This document shows, in pieces, positions 32,282-42,100 of a stretch of 64,000 nt of DNA (the stretch's first letter is position 1; each line of letters opens with the position of its first letter). This stretch comes from Mycoemilia scoparia (Eukaryota > Kickxellomycota > Kickxellomycetes > Kickxellales > Kickxellaceae), in NCBI GenBank assembly GCA_027575805.1, contig JANBPU010000003.1, positions 124,001 through 188,000 on the forward strand, written 5' to 3'. Below the pieces are notes generated by a model. That model was not told the DNA's origin. It worked only from the letters and a program-made list of their open reading frames with translations, and did no database searches. A program made the position numbers and the translations under genes.

Positions 32282-32669
32282 CTAACCCTTAAGATCTTCC
32301 TCCTGGCTAAGCTTGCGAACATATTTTTGTACAGATCTGACCATATCATCTCCTGAAAGCTCATGGCCTTTGAAATCTAACTTCTTTCCATCTTTGAATT
32401 GCACATGAGCTGTTGGCGTGGCATTTTTATCGCTGAGCGTAATAACATCAATCTTGCATTGTGGGTTGGATTGGATATTAACACCGCTTGATACTTGATT
32501 CAAAAATATTCTAATACCACGGATTATTATCAAGTTAATATTAGTAATTTTGAGCAGGAAATAATGGACGGGTTCATTGTTTGTAAACTAGTATTTCTTA
32601 CCTAACCGAAGTCGAAGAGGGTTTAAATGGATAGAATGCTACCTTAATGTTGGTAATGAACTTTAGCAT
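32282..32669 (-). CDS. MRPL44: Mitochondrial large ribosomal subunit protein mL53
   Basis: Two exons on the minus strand: 32669-32602 and 32510-32282 (98 aa). Donor GTAAGA, acceptor GGTATTAG; the split Arg codon joins SSTSVR to IFLNQVSSGVNIQSN. The pattern MLKFITNIKVAFYPF...S.R.FLNQ....SNPQCKIDVITL is the mL53 family signature (yeast Mrpl44), with the thioredoxin-like strand VQFKDGKKLDFKG later. It is convergent with the ABC transporter (130 bp between stops) and next to the mitochondrial IF-2 gene on the same strand, both serving mitochondrial translation. Confidence 0.85.
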
Positions 32670-33214
32670 TTTATTTGTAATCGAGTTCAATTTTCACTGA
32701 ATTCAAAGATTTTTTAGAAGTTTGGATTGTTTTTGTGCCCAGATCCAGAAACAGGCAGCTTTTTTGGTCTATATATAGCGGTAAAAAATCAAGCAAATGG
32801 AATAGAGTAGTCATTTTGAATCAAAACTCGAGTTTGTTGGTTAGATAACCTTTGTCAAAAAATATTATGGTTTTATAATACGAAAACTTGGCTTTGCCAT
32901 GATCTGTCACTTATTAATAAACCACGTCCCAATCAATAACTTATTAGAGCTCTCAGCAATATTTCATAAACAAACAGTTCTACAAAACTGTTCAAAGGGT
33001 CAAATAAGTAATTTGCTTATATCGCATTATAGTTCATAACAATACAGCTGGGAACAGAAGATATTGTAGCATAGATCAGTAATAATATAAGCCAAATATC
33101 ATATAAAATGATAAAGCTCTATTAAAGTTTTAGTTTATTTAACAAAAGCACCATGGAAAATTACATTTGTCAAGGATTCTAGAAATAAGCAAAGGTCCAT
33201 CCCTCTTTTTGAGA
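32670..33214. other. Intergenic, 545 bp
   Basis: AT-rich region between two same-strand genes. It includes the 3' flank of IF-2 and the promoter of mL53. No repeats or RNA genes seen. Confidence 0.4.
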
Positions 33215-35881
33215 CTACTCAATAGTCTGAGGAATAGCCTTCTTTATGATGGATCTGATAATGTCTCCCTCTCGAGTGTCCTCAAAGTCAACAAACGAGA
33301 GACCACACTCCTGACCCTTTGATGCTTCGCTGGCATCGTTTTTAAGCTTTTTGAAGGTATCGATCTTTCCTTCATAGACGATCATATCATTGCGGACTAT
33401 CCTTACTTCGTTCTCCTTTAGTATGGTGCCCGTAAGCACTCGGCAGCCGGCAATTTTGACAGATTGGCTACCTTTAATATTGATATCAAAGATTTGCTGT
33501 ACCCTGGCTTCACCATTAGTTACATCTTCATAGACTGGATCGAGGTACTCTGTCATCATCTCCTTTAGCTCATCTAGCAGTTTATAAATGATCTTGTAGG
33601 TCTTTATTTTGATTTTTTCGACCTTTGCTAAAGACTGAGTCTTTTTGTCTACTTTCACATTAAATCCAATGACTGTGCAGCTGGATGCAGACTTAGCCAG
33701 GAGGATATCCGATTCTACGATCTGACCAACACCATGCCCGATAACATTTACCTGTACCTTTTTGTTGGGAAGTTTTTGAACAGCCTCTCGTACTGCCTCA
33801 ATTGTGCCCGTCACATCAGCCTTAAGTATGATCGACATCGTCTTTGGGCCATCTGGATCCTGGTTATCTCCACCTTCAGTGGCATGCTGGGGTGGGAAAT
33901 TTCCAGTCTCCTTCATACATTCAGGAGGTTCAGGATAGACCTTTCTTATGCCCTTGTGGAATTCCCAAACTGCCTTCTTAAAGGCTTGTATTTGCTGTCT
34001 CTCCAGTTCTTCATTTTCATGGTGGAACTTGCGCTTGTTATTGATAGCTTCAATTTCTTCAAGAGCAGCCAGGCGTTTTGAAAGAACCAGTCTGCTATCT
34101 ACAACCTTCTTGGCGTGAGCTTCATTGTCAGCCTGAAGAACAGAATCACCCGAAATTGGCAAATCTTTCCAGCCTAGGATCTTGACAGCATCTCCAGGGA
34201 GGGCTTTTGAAACAACTTTGCCTCTGTCATCCATCATGCTTCTGACTTTGCACCATGTATTTCCCGATACAATTACACTACCGGACTGCAGAGTTCCTCG
34301 GCGAACAAGCACAGATGCCACATTTCCTCGACCTTTTTCTATCTGCGACTCAATGACTGTTGCTTCTGCTGGAATGTCAAGTTCTGCGCGCAGATCTAAC
34401 ACTTCTGCAAGCACCATTATACTTTCTTTTAGCTCGTCAACTCCTGTTTGCTTTAGAGCGGATATCTCCACTGCTTGGACATCGCCACCCATTTCTTCAA
34501 CTTGCACGCCATATTGGAGTAGACCCTCTTTGACTTTTGATGGATCAGCACCAGGTTTATCGCACTTATTAATTGCAACAATGATTGGAACATCCGCTGC
34601 CAATGCGTGCCTAATAGCTTCGGCAGTTTGGGGCATGACACCATCATCAGCCGCAACCACCAGCACAACAATGTCTGTTACTTTAGCGCCACGCTCTCTC
34701 ATTCCTTCGTACACATAATGGCCTGGTGTATCAAGGAAAGTGATGCGGCTTTTTTCACTCATATTGACAGAAAATGCACCAATATGCTGTGTGATACCTC
34801 CTGCTTCGCCAGCAGCAATCTTGGAGTTCCTTAGGGTATCCAAAAGAGTTGTTTTTCCGTGATCGACATGGCCCATTATAGTAACAATTGGGGGTCTCAG
34901 TGGATGAATCGACATATCCTCCGGAATTGGTCTTGGCTTGATGTCGAATTCAGCTTCGCTAGGAAGCACCGGTACCATGTCGTATTCGAGGACAATGTTG
35001 CTAGCCTCATCTGGGGTTAAGACATAGTCATTTGCCAATTTGTCTAGACCCATGCTTTCCATCTTTTCAATCAAATCTTTATACCTGACACCGATAAGCT
35101 TGGCCAAATCATCCACCGTGATGGCCAATGGAACATTAACTTCTTTGCCAGCCTTTGGGGTTTTCTTTGGCTTTCTTCTTGGAGTTGGATCATTTACATA
35201 TCCCTCATCGCTCTCTAGTCGCTGTTGGGCACGCTTGGATACCTGCCATTCAGGCTTGGGCAATGACCGCTCTCGCTTTTCAACTTCAATACTTTTGGAT
35301 TGTTTTTTGAATTTGATATACCTGTCATTACCATGCTTGGCCTCGTATTCGTAGTTGTCACCAGCTTCCATGGGAATCACCATAGTCTGTGTTGACATGG
35401 GTAACCCATTGGCTTCAACTTTGTTATCTTTTTCTTTTTCCGATGCTGTAGGTTTTGTGGTGGATCTTTTCGGATCGTTTCTATTGCGTGTATTGTTGGG
35501 CTTTATAGTTTTGGTGGTAGTCGAAATGATCTTTTCAATCTCTCCAAACGATACATCCAAGAAGGACGTTGAGCTATTTGACTGTCGAGGGTTCTTGCTT
35601 CTATTTCGCATGTTCCCAAGAAGTTTCCCGCCACCTTTTCGCTGCCTTTGGGATGTATTCGGCCGTGGTGTTATTCTGGGAGGTTCTGGCGGGGGTGGCG
35701 GTTTCCAACTCTCTGCTTCTTTATTGGCTTTTAATAGCTCCAGTAGCTTGTTTTTTCGAGCACCATTGTCTGTCGGCGTTGTGTATGACCTATACCAAAT
35801 GCTTGCTGGCAATTGGCGCCGAAACTGGGTAATGTGCTTTGAATTTAGCGTAGGTCTAATGCCTCTTTTGATCCATAACAT
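33215..35881 (-). CDS. IFM1: Mitochondrial translation initiation factor IF-2
   Basis: Single exon, 888 aa. The first about 35 residues (MLWIKRGIRPTLNSKHITQF) form a basic presequence. Residues 40-260 are a low-complexity linker. An IF2N-like domain follows (TVDDLAKLIGVRYKDLIEKM). The G domain starts at about 320 with all motifs: GHVDHGKTT (G1), GGITQHIGAF (switch I), DTPGH (G3), NKCD (G4), SALK (G5). Domains II, III and IV follow (LRAELDIPAEATVIESQIEK, ILKADVTGTIEAVREAVQKL, VRIVRNDMIVYEGKIDTFKK). It delivers initiator tRNA to the mitochondrial small subunit. Length and order fit fungal homologues. Confidence 0.95.
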   Translation of the reverse strand: MLWIKRGIRPTLNSKHITQFRRQLPASIWYRSYTTPTDNGARKNKLLELLKANKEAESWKPPPPPEPPRITPRPNTSQRQRKGGGKLLGNMRNRSKNPRQSNSSTSFLDVSFGEIEKIISTTTKTIKPNNTRNRNDPKRSTTKPTASEKEKDNKVEANGLPMSTQTMVIPMEAGDNYEYEAKHGNDRYIKFKKQSKSIEVEKRERSLPKPEWQVSKRAQQRLESDEGYVNDPTPRRKPKKTPKAGKEVNVPLAITVDDLAKLIGVRYKDLIEKMESMGLDKLANDYVLTPDEASNIVLEYDMVPVLPSEAEFDIKPRPIPEDMSIHPLRPPIVTIMGHVDHGKTTLLDTLRNSKIAAGEAGGITQHIGAFSVNMSEKSRITFLDTPGHYVYEGMRERGAKVTDIVVLVVAADDGVMPQTAEAIRHALAADVPIIVAINKCDKPGADPSKVKEGLLQYGVQVEEMGGDVQAVEISALKQTGVDELKESIMVLAEVLDLRAELDIPAEATVIESQIEKGRGNVASVLVRRGTLQSGSVIVSGNTWCKVRSMMDDRGKVVSKALPGDAVKILGWKDLPISGDSVLQADNEAHAKKVVDSRLVLSKRLAALEEIEAINNKRKFHHENEELERQQIQAFKKAVWEFHKGIRKVYPEPPECMKETGNFPPQHATEGGDNQDPDGPKTMSIILKADVTGTIEAVREAVQKLPNKKVQVNVIGHGVGQIVESDILLAKSASSCTVIGFNVKVDKKTQSLAKVEKIKIKTYKIIYKLLDELKEMMTEYLDPVYEDVTNGEARVQQIFDINIKGSQSVKIAGCRVLTGTILKENEVRIVRNDMIVYEGKIDTFKKLKNDASEASKGQECGLSFVDFEDTREGDIIRSIIKKAIPQTIE

Positions 35882-36516
35882 TGTTGATCGCTATTATAGT
35901 GGAGTTATGTGCGTATCAAGCACCTATTAGTATACCGAAAGAGAGATTTTTGAAGATAAAGATGAGTGTTGGGTGATTTCTGTTACCTTGATCTGCTTTT
36001 AATAAACTTTTAAATGATTGCCATAATTCCATAAGCAGGACTGATTTGGCAGATAATTATAAAATCAGCAGCTCTCATCAAGCCATACAAGCATTTCCTT
36101 GCGAGAAACGCTAGTTATAATTTACAGTAGCTTCATTCTATGGGACATTAGTTTTGAAGGATGGCTATTGCTAATAAACTGTGGTAGCTTATTTGGCTGT
36201 GATTATTCTAACTATTGAACACAAAAGGCACCCTTCAAAAGCCATGTTCCATATGTCATAAATTCACACAATAAACAAATTGTTGATAAACCCATAGAAA
36301 AAGTCGACTTGATTGCCAACTTTTTATGGCTATCAGAAGTTGTTGCTGCTGTTGTTTGATTGCTGTGATTGGACAATACATGCCATCCCCTAATTCAGTC
36401 GGCCTAATAACGAGGTTTCGTCATGGGGTTCAAATCATTTCTTGCCTCAATAAAGCATCGCTTCTCTGCATTTTAATTTATCGCAAACAGACAAACAGAC
36501 GCATACTCGGCTACAA
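35882..36516. other. Intergenic, divergent spacer with a MITE family-1 copy
   Basis: Between IF-2 (leftward) and GMF (rightward). It carries an element at about 36139-36254. A GGTTCAAATC string near 36427 resembles a tRNA B box, but no cloverleaf could be built around it. Confidence 0.45.
36139..36254 (+). mobile_element. MITE family 1, subtype with CACCCTTCAAAAGCC end
   Basis: Left end TATGGGACATTAGTTTTGAA pairs with right end GGCACCCTTCAAAAGCCATG then TTCCATA. The interior CTATTGCTAATAAACTG...TTTGGCTGTGATTATT resembles copy A at 1751-1876. 116 bp, non-coding. Confidence 0.7.
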
Positions 36517-37523
36517 ATGGTACTACTATAAGTCCTAAATCTCATGAGCAAAGGTACCTTGCAGCTATTATAACAAAGACATGGATACGCTTTAATCATA
36601 GGAGTCCAGCATCATTGATATCAGCCAAGAAACTGTCCAGAAGCTAAAGAAGTTTCGCTTTGCGAAGCTGAAGGAAAAACCTCACTTTTATATCAGTAAG
36701 CGGCAACCAGAATTTTAGCAACAAGCTGAGATACATATCAGTAGTTATTTTTGAAGGGCTAATGTTTACCAGTAGGCTAGTAGCTTCATCATGCATACTG
36801 GCCAGCCTACATTATCATTGATAATATTAATTTAGCCCTTCAAAAATAATCTCACATATACAACATTTAAATCACAAAGCTTTAATAAGATAACCTACTT
36901 GGCCATTGACAGTTAAAGTTGACAAGAAAAGCCGAGCCATTCAGCTAGAAGAGTATTTTGAAAATGGAGATTTTGAGGATGTAGTCGAAGAGCTGCCAGA
37001 CGACTCTCCAAGATACATCATAGTCAGCACCAAGGTAATACAGACAAAGTCCAGCATGCATTATAAACATGCGAAAACAAGGGCGCGCCATTATATACTA
37101 AATGATGGGCCTGGTGTGATATAGGTTAACCTAAATGACGGGCGTACCGTATTCCCTCTGGCTACTGTCTACTATCTGCCCGAAACTAGTAAGTTTGGAA
37201 GCATTTTAGAGCAAATCAGCTTATTTATTTTTCGCTGGAAGGCCTCTTTAACATATATATTTATTCCATTGCTACACATATTTAGCATCTACTGAACAGA
37301 GGGTTTCTTATGCTTCGGGGCTTAGAATCCTTCAGAGCAAAGCAGATCTCGACAAGGCAAGTTTTTATTCGCAGACTTTAATACCAGGAACAATCCTCTA
37401 TGACTGCACTAACAATAGCCATGAATTGCATATATATGATCATGATAGACATATAACCTCACCGAGAAAGAAGACTTTACCAGCAAATGGCTGGCTAAGC
37501 AATTGGAAAGAGACTACAAATAG
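36517..37523 (+). CDS. GMF1: Glia maturation factor homologue (GMF/Gmf1, ADF-H protein)
   Basis: Six exons: 36517-36519, 36602-36695, 36913-37034, 37125-37188, 37286-37356, 37449-37523; 142 aa, the same length as mammalian GMF. The protein reads M-ESSIIDISQETVQKLKKFRF..., then IKVDKKSRAIQLEEYFENG, EELPDDSPRYIIVSTKV, DGRTVFPLATVYYLP, EQRVSYASGLRIL and the end TEKEDFTSKWLAKQLERDYK. These are GMF's ADF-homology blocks, including the 'ELP..SPR(Y/F)I' and 'EDFT..WL' motifs. GMF binds Arp2/3 and promotes debranching of actin. Three oddities: exon 1 is the ATG codon alone (inferred because no other frame-consistent start was found), intron 2 hosts a MITE, and the last intron is GC-AG (AAG|GCAAGT). 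Confidence 0.85.
36733..36860 (+). mobile_element. MITE family 1, copy C, inside an intron of GMF
   Basis: Left CATATCAGTAGTTATTTTTG then AAGGGCTAA; right TTAGCCCTTCAAAAATAATC then TCACATATA: an inverted repeat of about 28 bp. It lies wholly within intron 2 of GMF (36696-36912), leaving about 37 bp to the donor and 52 bp to the acceptor. Ends do not coincide with splice sites. Confidence 0.8.
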
Positions 37524-37754
37524 ATTAGGCTTTACACAATTTTTAAACATAGAAAATAATCCTGCAGACAGACAGGCAATATTTTTAGAAACTTTGTTCA
37601 TGAACAGCTACTGCAACAAAAAAAACTTTAAATCTTGATATAAACTATGATGTACGATTGACTTTCAGTGATCAGAGAGCTAATATGCTCCAAAATATAT
37701 TTATGCCACTTTTGAAACTAGGCCGTGTATATAAATTATCTTCCTCTTCTTCAA

Positions 37755-38638
37755 TTAGTAGTGTGCGCCAGTAGCAACAGGCTCTGGAGACGAATCGGCG
37801 ATGAGGGCCATTATCATACTATTGTTAGGCATGTATAAAAAGGTGTTCATGGTTAGTGGAGCTCATGTATCCGCATGGCATGCATAGTGCTAAAACGATG
37901 GAAATCTTACCAGTAAAGGTAGTAGAAGAAGGAAAGCAGATAGAATCCAACTTTAATAAAGTTCTCGCGTTTGTGCTTATCGAGGGTTCTGAACACCTCG
38001 GTAGCATCGTATCTGTATGATCCCTTGGTAAACCTAGAGAAAAGTAAACGCAAAATGATGGTTAACAGCTCCTAGAGATACAAATAACAACAGGTCAATA
38101 GCAAACGGGTCCTGGATTGCTACTTACTTGCTCGCGTTCCAGGCAAATAAGGGCAGGTTGATTAGTACGGTCATCCACTCAAACGACAACAAAAACACAG
38201 CAAAGATCACAGCATGAACAGCCATCTCTGGCACCACGTACTACATATCCACATTCAAATGATAGAAGAGTTAATTTTTATACATCGAAGTTGGGACATT
38301 TTCAATCGGATCTTTTTCTGGCTTTCGATACCTACGTTATTAAGATTATTGGCCAAGTCGATGGGGTTGATGTAATCACACTCGAGATCTGTCAGCATTA
38401 TTACCTACATATTTGCGTCATGGAATAGCAGAAATTAGCTGCTTGCATTTTGGAAGCGAGATAGAAAGGGGCGACAGCAGGCTAGACATTGCAATGCCCG
38501 GCCTTGTGCATCCTCAGGGCAACATTTGAACATATATAAATGCAGAGGCCCATACAAACTTACAAAATAGACAGCCCCGAATAAAAGACAACCCGCCAAA
38601 ATCAAAGCGAGAATATAGAACAACGAAATCCAGCTCAT
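37755..38638 (-). CDS. ERV14: Cornichon/Erv14 ER cargo receptor
   Basis: Five exons on the minus strand: 38638-38564, 38404-38336, 38240-38128, 38033-37911, 37818-37755 (147 aa), all GT-AG with consistent phases. The protein shows the full cornichon pattern: a first membrane helix ([20 protein letters not shown]), the motif [20 protein letters not shown], a second helix ([20 protein letters not shown]), LPLFAWN, then [20 protein letters not shown] and the third helix with YYLYCMIMALI. Erv14 packs transmembrane cargo into COPII vesicles at ER exit sites. It is convergent with GMF, the stops being 231 bp apart. Confidence 0.95.
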
Positions 38639-39141
38639 TCTGCCAATATGTTGTGAAGCTGCAGAATACTATTTTCTATTTAATTTACAGGACAATTGAC
38701 GATGGTTGGCGTATGACTGATAAACCACCAGCTTGAATCAGATGTCGGCTAGAAATGTATAAAGGAATTGAGGCAGGGCCGAAAAGAACAGGAGGAAAGT
38801 TCAGAATGACTTGGCCGTGGAAAAATGGCAAACTGTATTGTATAAAACTTCACAAGGATAAACATCTGTGTGAAAATGGTACCCAAAATTAAAACAACAG
38901 CCAGCACAGCACAGCACCACCGCCATCATCATCATCATCGCCATCGTCCAATATGCGTAGATTGTGATCAGATTTTATGATCACCCTTTACTCCTTTCAT
39001 TTCTCAAAGCATTGTTTTTGCACAAAGCCAAAACTTGCCAGCGTTATTGACTTTCAAAAAGGTCATGTTTATTTTATTTATGGCTTTTTGCTAGGTGCTT
39101 GCTTCTAAAACACACACACACGCGCGCACAGATATAAAAGC
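38639..39141. other. Intergenic, divergent promoter, 503 bp
   Basis: Between ERV14 and the chromodomain gene. It contains a CATCATCATCAT microsatellite (about 38923-38940) and a CACACACACACACGCGCGCAC run just before the start at 39142. Confidence 0.4.
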
Positions 39142-42100
39142 ATGAAGAGCGATTCGAGTGCTCATTATGAAGTCGAATGCATAATTGGAAAGAAAATATC
39201 ATCAAAGGGTGGGCCGCAGTACTTAATCAAATGGTCAGGCTACCCACTAGTCGAATCGACCTGGGAAATATACCAGAACCTTGAATGCCCAAGAGCAATT
39301 GCCAAGTTCGAAGAGATGCTCCAGCTCGAACGGGAATGCGGCAAGTCTTATGAGTTTTTTGAGAGGGAAGGCCTTGCTATTCTTCTTGACCATGTGAAGC
39401 ATGTTTTCAAGGATACAAAGATGTTTGACACTTCAAGCAACCTCCCTAAAAGCCAAGACAAGAAACAGGACGTTTATATCGATATCAGCAGCATATTTGA
39501 CCAAGAACACCCAGTAGCCGATATTATCGACTCTATCACTGACACAAATGGCAGAAGATACTACTGCGTTAACAAAAGCGATGGAATGTGGGTATGGGCA
39601 CCCGCTACTCACCTCCCAATAACCCGGGATGTGGTCCAGAGCTATGAACATAAGCTATTTAAGAAGCAAAGAGATTTAATCGCCAGGAACAGCTCTAGGT
39701 ATCGCAGCACTAATGCTGTGGCCACCAACACAAACAGCCACACCTTTAAAGTTGCTCCTGTTTCGAGGGTATCCAGCAATCCAGATCCTCCCAGGTTCCG
39801 CTCAGCCCGACTCAATGGCATTTTTGGCAGACGCAATTCAAATCACAGTACCACTTCAGGCCCACCAGACATCTTAGTGGACACCACTATCGACAGCCCT
39901 GTGTCCCGTCCAGCAAAATATCCTGGAAAAGCTTCTCTGCTATTGCCTTCCATAGAAATTCCGATCGTTCCTGTCGATGAATTGGTAGATAAATCTGAGG
40001 ACAGAGCTGCCGTTAATGCCCTGTCCTTTGGTAGCAATACGTGCCTCGACTACATTGAGAGCAGGCTGAAGCGAAACCCGACACCAAGACTTTTAGGACT
40101 TAGCGCCCTGGACTTTCAGGATGATGTACAGGTTTGCACTGTCTGCCAAAGCACTGATTTCGAAGGCGGTGTCATCGACGAATCCAATGGGCATTATAAT
40201 GGCAACAATACTTACAAGAGCTCCAACATTCTAAACTCGTGCTCTAAATGCGGACTAACGATACACCCCTTCTGCTTCTCTCACACAGCGATAAAACCTC
40301 TTGCGAAAGACGAGGCATCTCAGAGCATCGGCCCGTTTTCAATAAACTTTTCTATTTCAAACAAGAAAAGTCAGGAATGGGAATGCATTTATTGCAAGCT
40401 ATGGGGCGACTTGGACATAGTGGAAATCTACACTGCACGACCTGGGGAAGGTGCAAGCGATGATGCTGACTGGGAAGCCATTAAACACGATGTTTTATCC
40501 AATCCGAATGATACGGTCTCACAAAACACATTGAACTCCCTCTGCAAATACCAATTCCTGACTCGCTTTGCTTTTCACTCTTTCCGCCACCTAGCTTGGA
40601 TCCCATTCATCTACATATATAACAGTCGCTTTTCACTGATAAAACATTATTTCAAAGACCTCAAAGGTTCGGCTCCACCTCCAAAGGCACAGGTCATCAA
40701 GGACGAATGGACCACGGTTGATAGAATATACAATGTTGAAACCTTTTCCAGGCGTAATGCCACCTCAAGGAAGGAATTGTTTGTCAAAGAGGTTAAAAGG
40801 CTTGAAAAAAATTGGGACAATGCTAACCCCAATGATCCTCTTTCTAATCCCTACAAGAACTTGAACTCCGGTTTATACAGCGAGACAAGGCACCTGTTTG
40901 TCAAATGGGGTGGGCTGGATATTGGCCAGTCTACGTGGGACAGCTGCCCCGATCCATTTACCCAACCAAAAGAATACGCGGTTTGGTCCAAGCATTATCA
41001 ACGCTGGAAACTAAAGCTATTAATTGAGACCCAGAAGACCCCCAAGGCAGATGAACCGGCTTCCAACAGCGTATCTGGTGTGGAATCACCAGTCTCTAAG
41101 CTTTGGTTCCTGAACAAGTCCAATATCCAATCGCCCAAGATTTTGCCACTTACATTGGCCTATCTTAAAAAGATACTGAGCGTGCCAAGGCAATTCCAGT
41201 CAAATATGGTACTACATGGAGCGGATGAGCAGAACGTCCTCGCTCTGGCAGTGCATTATATTGCTGCAATATATTGCTCACGAATCCCAGATAATATGCT
41301 CCAAAAAGTAACAACAAACCCAACAATGCTCACAACGTGCAAGTATGCAGCATTTCCTTTCTTGGTTATCTGTTCCGAATCCAGTCTTTCTTTATGGACA
41401 TCGGCATTTCAGCGCTACCACCCCTACTTGATTGTCGAGCCCTTTTTTGGATACGCCAGCTCGCTTGAACTTCAAGGAAAATATGGTATAATGTCTTATG
41501 CCAACTATCCATTAAAGCGACACACCAAGTCAGAGAGAGATCTTTCTTGCCATGTTGTTGTCTGTTCGTATGACGCGCTGTCTAACCCCACTGGTCAGAA
41601 GTTTCTCAACTCAATACCAAAGAATTGGGAATGTGTTATTTTTTCTGGAAACAGCCTGTCAACAAACTATACGCCAGAATATCTATCCATGATCAAAAAA
41701 ATAAAAACCAACCGGAGATTGATGCTTACAAACAAAACACTTGAGAATGGCTCAAGAAGTGAGCTAGAATTTATAGCCAGATTTGTCGACACTGTAGATA
41801 CTCGTGATACCGCTGGCCAAGAACATACTGGGCCTGTAGCCAATGGTCTGAACGAGACCTCCCTTCGGAATCTAATATCACTACATTCTATTCAGATACC
41901 GTCTGACATCGGAACCAGATCATCCATATTTGACGAGATGTTTGTGGGAATACAAATGTCGACACTCCAGGAAAAATCTCTTCAGGATCTTTTCCTAAAG
42001 AAGGCATCGATGCTCAAATCTATTCAAAAGACAATCACGGACTTACTGAAAAGCAATACCAACTTGAGTGATATGGAGTTCTCAATTGTTGACAAAGCAA

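Noticed and set aside
36411..36445. tRNA B-box-like GGTTCAAATC
   Set aside because: No A box at the right distance and no acceptor or anticodon stem could be paired around it.
39133..39140. TATAAAAG just before the chromodomain gene
   Set aside because: It ends one base before the ATG, far too close to act as a TATA box for that start.
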